NCBI GenBank assembly: GCA_028824685.1
Contig: JAPPCZ010000083.1
Location: 1-64,000, forward strand
Length of the DNA: 64,000 bases
From: Candidatus Poribacteria bacterium
Lineage (GTDB): Bacteria > Poribacteria > WGA-4E > WGA-3G
Reading direction: 5' to 3'
Under the pieces are notes generated by a model. It did no database searches, was not told where the DNA came from, and worked only from the letters and a program-made list of their open reading frames with translations. Shown here in pieces: positions 16,986 through 26,870 of the stretch. The translations under genes and the position numbers were made by a program. How positions within the stretch are numbered: the stretch's first letter is position 1; each line of letters begins with the position of its first letter.

Positions 16986-19900
16986 TTGAAGCCGAACCCC
17001 TCACATAGATATAGATTCCTGATTCTCCTTGCGTTCAGTTTTCTTGTTTTTGCACAACCTGCCTTAACTGCGGAAAAAGACGAACCCACTCCACCTCCTC
17101 AAGAGGAAATTACCACCTCGAATCCGGTCGAGAATCCGTTTAGCAAGAAGCCCAAAAAAGAAGAAAGTACGTGGCTTCAGAGCGAATCAAAAAGAACAGA
17201 CGACCAAACAACAACAGAAGATATAGATTCAGATATATCTTTGCGTCGTCAGATGCTGATGCCATATTTAGAAACACTACGTCGCTGGAAATATCCACCT
17301 GATCTTGGTGACCTTTCCGAACTTTACGATTGGAAACCGCGCCCCAAAACGGATACCAAAGGTATAGATCTTCCTATGGATTCAAATTTACAAGTAAAAA
17401 TTGACCAGTCCGTGACAGTTGAGGTCAACAAAACACACTATTTTGGTGAAGGGGATTTGAACCGTTACGGTGGTTATAGTTATGGAAGCTACGGGGACTA
17501 CGGTTCAGGACTTGACCTTGGACTAACTTCTTCTTACGGTTATGAAGATTTCGGTTACAGCAGCGGGTTTGGCGGCGGATATGACAGTTTCGGTTCAAGT
17601 TATGGGAGTGGCTACAGTAGTTATGGTGGCTACAGCAGCTTTGGCAGAGGCGGCATTCCTCGTTCTACCGGTGTTAATATACGGCAAAGACAAATTATTG
17701 GATTACATGGTCGTGTCGGAGAACGAGTGCACATCGCGGTGGATTACAATGCAGGTGATACTTATGGCGGTGGGTATGGTGGTTATGGTAGCAGCTACGG
17801 GGGATATGGACTTGGAGGTTCTAAAGAACAGAAGATTAAAATTTGGTATGAAGGTAAACCTGAGAGTTTAATAAAAACCATCTCTTTTGGTGACATTACA
17901 CTTAGCCTGCCGAACACTCGTTTCTTAAACATTAACCGTAATCTGTTTGGACTTGAAGGCGTGTTTGAATATAAAAACACCCGAATGACTCTTTTCGGTT
18001 CGCGAAGTAAGGGTGTTCGTGAAGTGCGAACGTTCCGTGGACAGTCTCGGAGAGCAAGTTTCGGTTACGGCCCGCGCGGTATTCAGATTGCGGATGCGAA
18101 TTATGTCAAAAATAGATACTATTTAATTCACCAAGGCGAAGATGGTTTGCTCCATGACGCATATCTGCCCATAAAACAGGGGAGTGTGGAAATCTATATA
18201 GATGATAGCGTCGTAGGTAATAACCAAGGAGGTCAACGAACGAGTCAAGGCTACTTCAATCAACAGTTTCCAGGGCAGGACTACAACATAAACTATGAAA
18301 CTGGTGAAATTGAGTTCTTGTCTTCTATCTCCCCCAGTTACACTATTGTTGTCGCTTATGAATATCTGGGAGACGGTGGTGGCAGCGTTGGAAATCCTGG
18401 GAATGCCTTTGCTGACGAAAACGGAGATGGAACTATTGATGAAGAGGGTGAAGAGGTTGGCTATGTTGTGTTGAAAGACAAAGGAATTCGTGGATCAGTG
18501 GCAGATAACGTCTACTTTCTTAGCAACCGAAACATCAATCCTCGTGATTTTCATTTGACAATTATCCGACAGGGAGAAAGTGAAACATTCCAAACTGATG
18601 CAGGACTTGTGCCATACATAGAAATATTTGGTTTAGATCAGAACGGAGACGGCATTGTAGATCCTGAGTTCATAGACTACGACAGAGGATTACTACGTTT
18701 TCCAAATTTACACCCCTTTCAAATCAGCGATCCGCAACATCCCTACTATCGTTACAGAGATTCTTTGAATAACGAAGCGATTTATCTCGAATCCCTCCGT
18801 AGCACTGACCAGGTCTACACAATTGTTGCTGACTATTCTTATCAATCTGAAACCTATAATGTTGGGCTATTTGTGATTCCAAATAGCGAAACCGTCCGAT
18901 TAAACGGGAGAGTCCTCACACGCGATACGGACTACATGATGGTTTATGAAGTTGGGTCAATTCGGTTTTTTACAGAACTTGATGAATTTGATGAAATCGT
19001 CGTGGAATTTGAAAAGACACCTTTCGGTGGTTCACAGCAAGCAGTTGTTGGTGTATGGTTAGAATACACACATAAACCGAAACCAAAATCAGCGCGAGAG
19101 CAGAATCTTGAAGATAGGTTCAATCGTCTGGGTGGCATGCAAATGACACAAACAGGTTTGGACAGTAATCTTATGAATGATCCATTTTCAGGTGGGTTTC
19201 CTCGGAGCAACACGTTTTCTGGTGGGGGATTTAATAATACTGGCTTTGGTCGTAGTGGTTTTGGTGGGGGTGGATACAGTAGTTTTGGTAGTTTTGGAGG
19301 TCGTTCGAGAATTGGACCGAGTTACTTAGGCGGTTACGGAACAGGCATGAATTATTTTAATCCTGTTTTCCAAAAAGGTTTTAATGTATCAACAGGCTAT
19401 ATCTTAACAACCGGACAGAAACCGGCTCTCATACCAGATGTCAATGAAGTCCCCAACCGCTTGCAAGCATTTAATATCAACACCAGTTTTGGCAGGGAGT
19501 TCAACATGGCGTGGTTGTTAAACCCGCTGCCCTTTGTCAATGTCCAAAATTTTCCACTTTCAATTGACTTTAGTGGGGAGTCGGCTTACTCACATAATAA
19601 TCCCAATAGTGTTGGAGTCGCCCTTATTGATAGTATGGAAGGTGTAAAAGAAACCACCACTATCCCAACGATCAAATACAGTTGGAAACCGAGTAGTGTG
19701 CCATACATCCCGGAATCGACTCAAACAGGTACACCCATACATAATTATACCGTGTTACCCACACAGGAAAATAGAGCACTTTTTAATGTCGTTCTGAAAG
19801 ATAGGGAAGAAGCGGAGGCAGTTGGCAACTATATGCGCAACCAAGATGTACCTGCCTCGTCAATTCAGCCGCTCTCTCTTTCTACGGAAGAACGGTTGAT

Positions 19901-22900
19901 TATGGAAATTGGATACGATTTTACGGATGTTGTTGAAGAATGGGGAGGTTTTTCAAACGGCATCTCAAAGTCTGGTGTTGACTACTCAGAGCGTGGGTTT
20001 GTTGAGATGTGGTTGCGTGTGCAAGGTGACGACGATGTAACGCTCTATCTCAATCTTGGTGCTGTGAATGAAGATGCGGATACTGATGGACGTCTTGATA
20101 GTGAAGACCTACCACAAACATTAGAGGATACCAACGGAGACGGTATTGTTGACGCGCTTGATCTTGACCTTGAAAATCTGCCGGATGTGCATCGATACCG
20201 TGGGAACGGCGCACTTGATACAGGTGAAGACGTTGGTTGGAGTTTTGATGGACCATTTGCGCCAAAGTCTTTTGGGGCAAATAATCAAATTTTGGATAGC
20301 GAGGATTTAAATGGAGACGGCGTGCTTGATAGCGTTGATGCATATTTTCAGATTGCTATCCCACTTAATGAGATCCCAAACGAATGGGTTAAAGGAAAAA
20401 ATAAGAACGGGTGGACGTTTCTTAGTATCCCGCTCACTAAATTTTTACCGGAAGGCTCTCGTCTCCCCAGTCTCGTATTTGTTCAGCACTTCCGTTTTTG
20501 GCTCATGAAGAACCGGCCGGGGAACGTTAAGGGAACATTTCAATGGGCATCTATTGAAATCGTTGGGAATAAGTGGGAACAGGGTGTAGTCACAAAATCT
20601 TTTGCAGAGACAACCGCCGGACTTTCCGACCGTCAAGTTGTTGAAGATACACTTGAAAAGTTCATCGTTGGGACAAAAGATAACTTCAGCTTTGACGACT
20701 ATCAGAGTGCATATATCGAAATTGAAGATGACGAACTTTTTAGAAAACTGCACCCGTTTACGGCTACCTCGCTCGGTTTTCAAACACAGCAACAACGCGA
20801 ACAGACGCTTAGCCTCGAATATTATCTCTACCCTGATTCCTACGGTATTACCTCCAAACAACTAAGGGGTTTTAGCCAGAGCGAAGGACAAGATTTTAGT
20901 AGGCACGACACACTCCGATTATGGTTATATGGTGATAAAAGCTACACTACCTTTGTCTTGCAACTTGCACCCAGTGTGCGCACAGGTTACCGGAGTTCAT
21001 TCTACAGTTCCGATCCATTCCTAAACCGACCACAACAGGAAGAAGATGTCAATATCTTTGAAAATCTAACGGACTATTATGAATATACCGTGCCGATTGA
21101 CTTTGAAGGATGGAAACTGATTGAGATTGACTTGCGAGACCACGTTAGGAACGAATATCCGGATCGCATTACAGATCCAAATGTTGATACAGAAACATCA
21201 AATCAGGAACTACAACCATCTCCTAACGAAAATGCACCTGACGGACATCCAGATGGCTTTAGTGTCAGAGGTTCAGAAACAGGTGTAAGCAGAACGCAAC
21301 TATCTATTAAAAATATCGGAGGTATATTGCTCGGTATTCGAAACGACACGGACAGAGAAATTAGTGGTGAGGTATGGGTAAACGAGATACATCTGGGTGA
21401 TCCACTCGTCCGTTCTGGATGGGCACGACGTGGAAATATGTCTGTTTCGCTTGGTAGTATTATTAGTCTCCGTGGCGGTTATGCAAGTCAAGACAAAGAT
21501 TTTGAGAGTGGAGCTGGTGAAATTGGTCGGCAACGTTTATCATCCCGTGGCTATAGTACTACAAATAACGACTACAATATTGATGCTGATGTCACGATTT
21601 TTTCATGGCTTCCAATACGCTATTCAATACGAGAACAGGAATCTGAAACGGAAACACTGCGAGGAAGTTACAGTTCATTTGTTAGTGGAAAGAGTGAAAC
21701 TTTAAACCGAGATGTTTCGGTGCAATTCAACCGAAATCCCTATCCAAACCTTGGATTCTCCTACAATTATCAAGACTTTTGGAATGAACGACAAGGCACA
21801 CAGATTAGCCATCTATACACAGGGACTTTTCGATATAATCTCGGTTCAAAACTTGGGTTCAATGTGCAGTATCGGCATGAGGATATTCTTGCTAAACCTG
21901 AAACGGCAACAGATACGACTACAGCATCAACCTCCTACTACGGCTATCGTCGGAATCGGGATGAGAAAACAGATAGCGGTTCCATAACGCTTAATATTAG
22001 TCCAATAACTGTTTTCAGTCTCAGTCCAAGTTATGATGTGCGGCGAACGCTTGAGAAACGTGATCCGAATCGCTATAGATCATCATTTTTCGCGGGAGGT
22101 GTAACGAACACGGATTCTTCTGCGGAAGAGGATACCAATGAAGAAATTCAGCCAGATTTTTCAATTGCTGAACGTGAACATCGACTTTCACTCACACCAC
22201 GTCTCAATCGTGATCTGATTGGATTGCGTCCCACAGTCACAAGCCGTGTAAGTTTCAGAGAAAACTGGTTTAATGTAAAGAAAGATGCTTCACTCCAAGG
22301 AAACATAAATCTTGGTTTGAATTTTCGTATTCAAAAATGGTTCGGGTGGCTGTTTAATAAGGAAAAACCGGTAACTGAAGCCATAGGAGAGAATCAGGAC
22401 GGAATGATTGAGAAGTCAGATAAACAAACTCCGATTGAACAGCGGCTTGAAAAGCTGCGTGATGACGGTGTTGATGAAACGCAAATCCAAAAAATAGTTG
22501 AAGATCAAAATGACTGGATTAACCGTGATAAAGCGGAAATGGAACAAAAACAGCGTACCAGTCCTGTAACAACAGGTTCTCTTGGCACGCAACAACCTAA
22601 ACCGGAAGGTTTTTTGCAACGAATAATCAATACATTCACAATAAACACTAATGCGACCTTCACTGCTTCTGAATCGTTTCGCCAACTTGAGTCTAATCAA
22701 TCTCTGATAGAAATCTGGGAACTTGATAGAGAAGCAGAGGAACGTACTAATTCGCGTAACAGTAATCGCTACACACTCCGTACTTCTGTGGATCCGTGGA
22801 AATGGCTCTCCTTTGGAACAAATCTCAGTACATCTGATAGTTTTCGGAAAAGTTACAGCAGCACATTTATATCACACGCAGAAACATACGAAGGGGATGT

Positions 22901-23438
22901 TAAGCTGAATGCACAACAAGCCACAAGTTTTCAACTTCGGTATAGTTATACGATACGGAAAAGTGATAACCTTGAAGTTACACTTAGTGACAGTGCTGCG
23001 CATACCCCATCGCTGAGTTGGCTACATAAATGGAGTGAAGAAACAAGGACTTCATTAGGTATTCGCACGACTCTTCGTGATCATCTACGAAGTGGAATTG
23101 AGAGCAAAGCTTTCATCGTCACACCTAATTTTAGTATTGACTACCGTTACCGTACTGAAGGTGGGATACGCTTGCCACTGATCGGCAGAATACCTCTTAA
23201 GCATGACCTTGATCTGACCAACACTTTCTCTTTGGCAATTCGCAGAGAAAACTACGGTGCTAATAAGGAGGAGCGGTCTGAACGATACGAGACAACGTTA
23301 CGAGCAGGCTACAGACTCAGCGACCATCTAACAGCGAATCTACATTTAGGACTTAGCTACAACCACGATAGGGTTGAAGAGGGAAGGGATTTTCTCTCTG
23401 TTGCAAGCGCACTTACAGTGAGAGGTCAATTTGAATAA
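16986..23438 (+). CDS. SprA-like giant outer-membrane protein
   Basis: About 2150 residues. I favour TTG at 16986 as the start, since GGAG lies nine bases upstream and it begins directly with a basic stretch and signal peptide (to about residue 30); an in-frame TTG at 16968 is also possible. Residues about 235-390 resemble the N-terminal part of SprA/Sov, the type IX secretion translocon: RQRQIIGLHGRVGERVHIAV, then SLPNTRFLNINRNLFGLEG. Gly/Tyr/Ser-rich stretches lie at about 158-225, 260-278 and 735-790. At least four DxNGDGxxD calcium-loop-like motifs occur (near 476, 550, 1048 and 1107). The C-terminal half is aromatic-alternating barrel sequence. Length is close to the roughly 2400 residues of Bacteroidota SprA. 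Confidence 0.78.
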   Translation: MKPNPSHRYRFLILLAFSFLVFAQPALTAEKDEPTPPPQEEITTSNPVENPFSKKPKKEESTWLQSESKRTDDQTTTEDIDSDISLRRQMLMPYLETLRRWKYPPDLGDLSELYDWKPRPKTDTKGIDLPMDSNLQVKIDQSVTVEVNKTHYFGEGDLNRYGGYSYGSYGDYGSGLDLGLTSSYGYEDFGYSSGFGGGYDSFGSSYGSGYSSYGGYSSFGRGGIPRSTGVNIRQRQIIGLHGRVGERVHIAVDYNAGDTYGGGYGGYGSSYGGYGLGGSKEQKIKIWYEGKPESLIKTISFGDITLSLPNTRFLNINRNLFGLEGVFEYKNTRMTLFGSRSKGVREVRTFRGQSRRASFGYGPRGIQIADANYVKNRYYLIHQGEDGLLHDAYLPIKQGSVEIYIDDSVVGNNQGGQRTSQGYFNQQFPGQDYNINYETGEIEFLSSISPSYTIVVAYEYLGDGGGSVGNPGNAFADENGDGTIDEEGEEVGYVVLKDKGIRGSVADNVYFLSNRNINPRDFHLTIIRQGESETFQTDAGLVPYIEIFGLDQNGDGIVDPEFIDYDRGLLRFPNLHPFQISDPQHPYYRYRDSLNNEAIYLESLRSTDQVYTIVADYSYQSETYNVGLFVIPNSETVRLNGRVLTRDTDYMMVYEVGSIRFFTELDEFDEIVVEFEKTPFGGSQQAVVGVWLEYTHKPKPKSAREQNLEDRFNRLGGMQMTQTGLDSNLMNDPFSGGFPRSNTFSGGGFNNTGFGRSGFGGGGYSSFGSFGGRSRIGPSYLGGYGTGMNYFNPVFQKGFNVSTGYILTTGQKPALIPDVNEVPNRLQAFNINTSFGREFNMAWLLNPLPFVNVQNFPLSIDFSGESAYSHNNPNSVGVALIDSMEGVKETTTIPTIKYSWKPSSVPYIPESTQTGTPIHNYTVLPTQENRALFNVVLKDREEAEAVGNYMRNQDVPASSIQPLSLSTEERLIMEIGYDFTDVVEEWGGFSNGISKSGVDYSERGFVEMWLRVQGDDDVTLYLNLGAVNEDADTDGRLDSEDLPQTLEDTNGDGIVDALDLDLENLPDVHRYRGNGALDTGEDVGWSFDGPFAPKSFGANNQILDSEDLNGDGVLDSVDAYFQIAIPLNEIPNEWVKGKNKNGWTFLSIPLTKFLPEGSRLPSLVFVQHFRFWLMKNRPGNVKGTFQWASIEIVGNKWEQGVVTKSFAETTAGLSDRQVVEDTLEKFIVGTKDNFSFDDYQSAYIEIEDDELFRKLHPFTATSLGFQTQQQREQTLSLEYYLYPDSYGITSKQLRGFSQSEGQDFSRHDTLRLWLYGDKSYTTFVLQLAPSVRTGYRSSFYSSDPFLNRPQQEEDVNIFENLTDYYEYTVPIDFEGWKLIEIDLRDHVRNEYPDRITDPNVDTETSNQELQPSPNENAPDGHPDGFSVRGSETGVSRTQLSIKNIGGILLGIRNDTDREISGEVWVNEIHLGDPLVRSGWARRGNMSVSLGSIISLRGGYASQDKDFESGAGEIGRQRLSSRGYSTTNNDYNIDADVTIFSWLPIRYSIREQESETETLRGSYSSFVSGKSETLNRDVSVQFNRNPYPNLGFSYNYQDFWNERQGTQISHLYTGTFRYNLGSKLGFNVQYRHEDILAKPETATDTTTASTSYYGYRRNRDEKTDSGSITLNISPITVFSLSPSYDVRRTLEKRDPNRYRSSFFAGGVTNTDSSAEEDTNEEIQPDFSIAEREHRLSLTPRLNRDLIGLRPTVTSRVSFRENWFNVKKDASLQGNINLGLNFRIQKWFGWLFNKEKPVTEAIGENQDGMIEKSDKQTPIEQRLEKLRDDGVDETQIQKIVEDQNDWINRDKAEMEQKQRTSPVTTGSLGTQQPKPEGFLQRIINTFTINTNATFTASESFRQLESNQSLIEIWELDREAEERTNSRNSNRYTLRTSVDPWKWLSFGTNLSTSDSFRKSYSSTFISHAETYEGDVKLNAQQATSFQLRYSYTIRKSDNLEVTLSDSAAHTPSLSWLHKWSEETRTSLGIRTTLRDHLRSGIESKAFIVTPNFSIDYRYRTEGGIRLPLIGRIPLKHDLDLTNTFSLAIRRENYGANKEERSERYETTLRAGYRLSDHLTANLHLGLSYNHDRVEEGRDFLSVASALTVRGQFE

Positions 23439-23440
23439 TG

Positions 23441-23920
23441 CTATGGATTGCCAGCAGACTGAGGTATAATAGGATGAATCCCTAAATCTACCCGTTTTGG
23501 GATACCTGACGAAATAGGTAGAGCCAAACGTCTACTTCCAAGTAACAACTTCACACCATCAATTGTACCTATAAATTCTCTGTATCTTTGGTTCTTTCCA
23601 TATTTCACATTAATCCATAGATAGTATCCAACTGGCACATTACGATCAAAACGGTATTCCCCCATACCATTTGTCAAAACAGGTTTACATTTCTTGTTAC
23701 TACCAATTACATCCAATGAAATCTCAATTCCTTCAAGATTCTGCTGAGAAGTATTCCCATTTTCTATAAATACTTTTCCGTATACTGTTCCTTCAAAGAA
23801 TCCACGCCATATATTTGCTGCTACATTCAAAAACATAAGAATCAGTAAAGCCGCTATCCACTCAAAGAAGGGACTCCAGCGGTTGTTGAAGATGGGATGA
23901 ATTGGTTTATGTATCGGCAT
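23441..23920 (-). CDS. Single-pass membrane protein with Ig-like/carboxypeptidase-regulatory-like domain
   Basis: I place the start at the internal ATG (23920; MPIHKPIHP), because GGAAAAC precedes it and the longer frame begins inside a hairpin. The product is about 159 residues. One transmembrane helix lies at about 19-37 (WIAALLILMFLNVAANIW). Residues 45-150 form a beta-sandwich-like domain with VYGKVFIENG and GMGEYRFDRNVPVGYYLW, the pattern of carboxypeptidase-regulatory or SdrD-type B domains. Function unknown, envelope location likely. Confidence 0.65.
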   Translation of the reverse strand: MPIHKPIHPIFNNRWSPFFEWIAALLILMFLNVAANIWRGFFEGTVYGKVFIENGNTSQQNLEGIEISLDVIGSNKKCKPVLTNGMGEYRFDRNVPVGYYLWINVKYGKNQRYREFIGTIDGVKLLLGSRRLALPISSGIPKRVDLGIHPIIPQSAGNP

Positions 23921-23937
23921 TGTGTTTTCCTTCAGAT

Positions 23938-23969
23938 GTGAAAGGGTATCTTTAAAAGAGATACCCTTC
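23938..23969. terminator. Hairpin between two minus-strand genes
   Basis: aagggtatct and agataccctt form a ten-base-pair stem with a loop of about seven bases. It lies after the propeller gene at 24031 on the same strand. It could act as a terminator, although no T-run follows. Confidence 0.4.
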
Positions 23970-24030
23970 AACACAAAGATGTTAACTTAATCTTGAGTTT
24001 TTGACAAACTGCTAAACGCTGCATGCACAT

Positions 24031-25158
24031 TCAACGTTGATTCTGCAGATAAAATAGCACGTTTTGCGATAACGCTTTAAATGCTTCACTGCGACTTTGG
24101 AGAAACTTCTTTAGTTTTCCCCACTGCGTTTGCATCTTACCTTTAGGTGAAACAGAAAGCACATCATCGCTAATCCAATCCAGCGTCCAATCCCAGCCCG
24201 GACGGTCTGTTAACTGCGTAATAGCGTGCGTCCAAATGTGATACTTATAGATATTGCATGGTGGGTATACAAAACCGCGCCACAGCGGTTTGTCCAAAGG
24301 TATGCCTTCACGCGCACCAAAAATGATAGATTTACCATCATCCATCCAGTCAACCCCGCCATATCCATCCCAATCCTTTGGTATTTGAAGGTGTTTGATG
24401 TTGTCTCCGTTACGATCGCAAATGATATACCGAAATGCTTTGAAGATAGGAAAGTTCCCCTCATTCGGTATCGGCACGTATTTATATTCTTTTTCTTGAA
24501 ACAGTATCTGTTTACCGTCTGGAGACCATCTCGGCCTATATCGATACGTAGCGAATTCTCCTGGACCGGGGTTCGGTATAAGTGGGCGTGGGTTATGACC
24601 ATCTGCACCCATAATCCAGATTGTGCTATTGCTTCCAATTGTCTGCCCCCTTGCAAACACAATATGCTTGCCATCCGGAGACCAATCACATTGAATACCC
24701 CATTCATCCGATATTTGTTCTATCATACCGGTCTTAATATTCAGTACGTAGATGCCGACTTTCCACTCGTCGTTTATCTGAATATCTCTACCAAAAACGA
24801 TAGATTTACCGTCCGGTGAAAATCTTCCGCCGTTGATAAGACTCCCATCGTTTTTTGTGAGTTGGCGAACGTTCGTGCCGTCCGCATTCATCAGGAAGAA
24901 AACTTTTTTTGCGTTTATCCTCACGCGTCTTTGAAACAATATCTGTTGGCCGTCCGGAGACCAGGTGCCGCCCGCCGGTCTCAACGTTTTAGATTCGGTC
25001 AGTGGTGTGATATTGCTACCATCATCGTCCATAATATAGACACCGTAGAGACTATCGGGTCCCACGTGCATAGAGCTAAAAACGATTTTGGCATGTGCTG
25101 CCGTTGATAGAAACAGTAGTAGCAGACAGAGCAGGCCGATAACTGTTTGTCTTTTCAT
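24031..25158 (-). CDS. TolB-like PD40 beta-propeller protein with WG motif
   Basis: The 375-residue product has a signal peptide (1-23). Repeats with the PD40 pattern, such as RFSPDGKSIVFGRD and RWSPDGKQILFQEK, cover residues about 25-330. This is the propeller of TolB-type proteins, here without the TolB N-terminal domain. Residues about 332-347 read VSPKGKMQTQWGKLKK, the same motif that ends three other proteins here, but this one continues for a further 27 residues predicted to be helical. AAGGAG precedes the ATG. Secreted or periplasmic; partner unknown. Confidence 0.82.
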   Translation of the reverse strand: MKRQTVIGLLCLLLLFLSTAAHAKIVFSSMHVGPDSLYGVYIMDDDGSNITPLTESKTLRPAGGTWSPDGQQILFQRRVRINAKKVFFLMNADGTNVRQLTKNDGSLINGGRFSPDGKSIVFGRDIQINDEWKVGIYVLNIKTGMIEQISDEWGIQCDWSPDGKHIVFARGQTIGSNSTIWIMGADGHNPRPLIPNPGPGEFATYRYRPRWSPDGKQILFQEKEYKYVPIPNEGNFPIFKAFRYIICDRNGDNIKHLQIPKDWDGYGGVDWMDDGKSIIFGAREGIPLDKPLWRGFVYPPCNIYKYHIWTHAITQLTDRPGWDWTLDWISDDVLSVSPKGKMQTQWGKLKKFLQSRSEAFKALSQNVLFYLQNQR

Positions 25159-25215
25159 GGGTTTTCTCCTTATGTGGAATGGCAGAGGAACGTGTCCCCT
25201 GCCGTTATAATAGGT

Positions 25216-26004
25216 TTATGGGTTGTCGTCTTGAGTAAACCTGTTAATACCAGTATCCACGTGCCTGTCGTCTTGACCCGTTGTGAGGTGGATGTGTGCA
25301 TTAAGATAATACGCATCATCTGGACCGATCGATCCTCCAACGAAATAATCTGTCATAGAATTGGAAGAAGCATCATACGACATGCCATGCTCAACGGGGC
25401 CGGAAGGTCCATTGGTTGTACGTTGCCACCCAGTAGGGAATCCGTTTGCGTCGTATTCCGTATGTCGGAACCAAGAGGAACAATGAACGCTGTCATTGGA
25501 TCCATTATATGCATTAACAGACCCACTCATGACGATATTCTGTCCATCAAAGTAATGACTATAGAGTACTACATAGCCATCAACATCGGGGTGCTGTGGT
25601 ATGCCGTTATTCCCGTCTACTGCGGTTGTATAAATCGGTTTATAGACCCTGAACGTGTCGGAAGCATCTGCATCAGAGGACTCCTCAAATGACACGACGG
25701 CCATGACATCATACTTTTTGCCTTTTATGTCACCGACATACGTGCCCAGGTATACATACACACTTTGTGTGTCACCGTGCGTACTCGTGAAACTATATTC
25801 ACCATCTATATGCCAGTCAATAAAGTCTATATCTTCATCCGTTGTCAGAGAAACAGAGACAGTTGTCCCTGATCCCCAATCATCACCCGAATATATCGAC
25901 ATTGACGTGACAGACGCTGCATTACTTTGGACAACAAAACAGGTCAACAATAAAGAAGCGATTACCGCTGCAATTAGGGTTGTCTTGAACTTCAACTTAA
26001 ACAT
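25216..26004 (-). CDS. Secreted beta-rich protein of unknown function
   Basis: The product is 262 residues with a signal peptide of about 29 residues. I do not recognise the family. The sequence is rich in Ser, Asp, Tyr and Thr, with a strand-like segment at 35-90 (TTVSVSLTTDEDIDFIDW) that looks like an Ig- or fibronectin-type sandwich. The C-terminal half contains HCSSWFRHTEYDANGFPTGW. There is a strong AAAGGAG ribosome-binding site. The gene is followed after 57 bases by the TolB-like gene on the same strand. Likely secreted. Confidence 0.72.
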   Translation of the reverse strand: MFKLKFKTTLIAAVIASLLLTCFVVQSNAASVTSMSIYSGDDWGSGTTVSVSLTTDEDIDFIDWHIDGEYSFTSTHGDTQSVYVYLGTYVGDIKGKKYDVMAVVSFEESSDADASDTFRVYKPIYTTAVDGNNGIPQHPDVDGYVVLYSHYFDGQNIVMSGSVNAYNGSNDSVHCSSWFRHTEYDANGFPTGWQRTTNGPSGPVEHGMSYDASSNSMTDYFVGGSIGPDDAYYLNAHIHLTTGQDDRHVDTGINRFTQDDNP

Positions 26005-26045
26005 TTGTAATCTCCTTTACACCCACACAGGTGTCGGTATTTTAA

Positions 26046-26072
26046 AATCAACGTCTGGGACGTTGGTTTTTT
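26046..26072. promoter_or_regulatory. Leader hairpin upstream of the 25216 gene
   Basis: aatcaacgt and acgttggtt form a nine-base-pair stem with a five-base loop, about 42 bases before the start of the minus-strand gene. On the plus strand it is followed by a run of T, so it may instead terminate transcription entering from the left; no plus-strand gene precedes it. Confidence 0.35.
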
Positions 26073-26373
26073 CACTCTCAATCCAATATTGATAGGTGAT
26101 TTGAAGGAGATGTACTATATTTTAACACATCTCCGTTTCTATGTACTTAATATCCGTTTCGTCTGAAAAAGCTTAGTACTTTTTTCAGTTTTGCCGGACA
26201 ACATATAATAGCCACTATTATTGCTGCCCTCATGCGAAGGCAATATGAAAGAAAAAAGCATCGCTTTTAACCTTATATATGTCTTAAATAGAAAAAGTTA
26301 ATAGCAAATTGCAGATTTTTTTACAATTTTTTGCAAGTTTTTCAGGAAATTGTGGAAATTTAGGGTATTTTAC
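26073..26373. other. AT-rich intergenic region
   Basis: I see no gene. The stretch contains A/T tracts and no clear conserved signal. It ends at a family 1-type repeat. Confidence 0.5.
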
Positions 26374-26506
26374 TTATAGCAAACTTATAATTATTGATAC
26401 ACGACTGTAGTGCTAACTGTCAGCTTGTGCTACAGCACAGGCGATAGGCAAGATTAGGAAACCTCGCCAGCATAAAGTGTATAAATAATTCTAAAATCTA
26501 CTATAA
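26374..26506. repeat. MITE-like repeat with family 1 ends (copy F)
   Basis: ttatagcaaacttataatta at the left is the imperfect inverse of taattctaaaatctactata at the right. These are the same ends as in the family 1 elements, but the interior lacks the gtaggagcgatctcc core and has a different palindrome around ctgtagtgc and gtgctacag. Confidence 0.6.
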
Positions 26507-26516
26507 AAAGGAGATA

Positions 26517-26672
26517 ATGGGTAATGAAGTAGTTGAAATAAGATATACTGTTAATTTTATTCCTCCAAAAGTCAGATTTAATGATTTACCTAATTTTATC
26601 AGAACGCAATCACAGTTATCTTCACGCGGTAGGTGGGCATTTCCCGTAAGCGATGGGGCGTACTGGATTTGA
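26517..26672 (+). CDS. Possible small protein or gene fragment
   Basis: An ATG preceded by AAAAAGGAG opens a 51-codon frame (MGNEVVEIRYTVNFIPPKVR at its start). It runs to a TGA inside the 3' end of the antisense tRNA-Val gene. The spacing between ribosome-binding site and ATG is short (three bases). The composition looks protein-like, but an overlap of 18 bases with a tRNA suggests a fragment of a formerly longer gene. No homologue recognised. Confidence 0.3.
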   Translation: MGNEVVEIRYTVNFIPPKVRFNDLPNFIRTQSQLSSRGRWAFPVSDGAYWI

Positions 26673-26726
26673 ACCAGTGACTTCTACCGTGTGAAGGTAG
26701 CGCTCGTACCCCTGAGCTAACGCCCC
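26655..26726 (-). tRNA. tRNA-Val(CAC)
   Basis: The minus strand folds as a complete 72-nt cloverleaf with a 7-bp acceptor stem (GGGGCGT with ACGCCCC). The D-loop contains AGCTCAGGGGTACGAGC. The anticodon loop TTCACAC gives CAC, and the T arm has GGTTCAAATCC. CCA is not encoded. Confidence 0.93.
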
Positions 26727-26738
26727 ACGTAGGAATAT

Positions 26739-26810
26739 GGGCCCACTAGGACTCGAACCTAGGACCAGCCGGTTATGAGCCGGCGGCTCTGACCACTGAG
26801 CTATGGACCC
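26739..26810 (-). tRNA. tRNA with CAT anticodon, probably tRNA-Ile2
   Basis: A complete 72-nt cloverleaf on the minus strand has acceptor GGGTCCA/TGGGCCC (one T-G pair). The anticodon loop is CTCATAA. The D arm (AGCTCAGTGGTCAGAGC) and the loop resemble tRNA-Ile2 genes, in which C34 is converted to lysidine by TilS; elongator Met is the alternative. CCA is not encoded. Twelve bases separate it from tRNA-Val. Confidence 0.88.
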
Positions 26811-26870
26811 ATAATGTTTTTTAATTATACCTTGTTTCTATTGAAAAATCAAGTATTTATATTTCTCTGG

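Noticed and set aside
26046..26072. Riboswitch or terminator for an upstream plus-strand gene
   Set aside because: There is no plus-strand gene to terminate and the structure is a single short stem; kept only as a possible leader hairpin.
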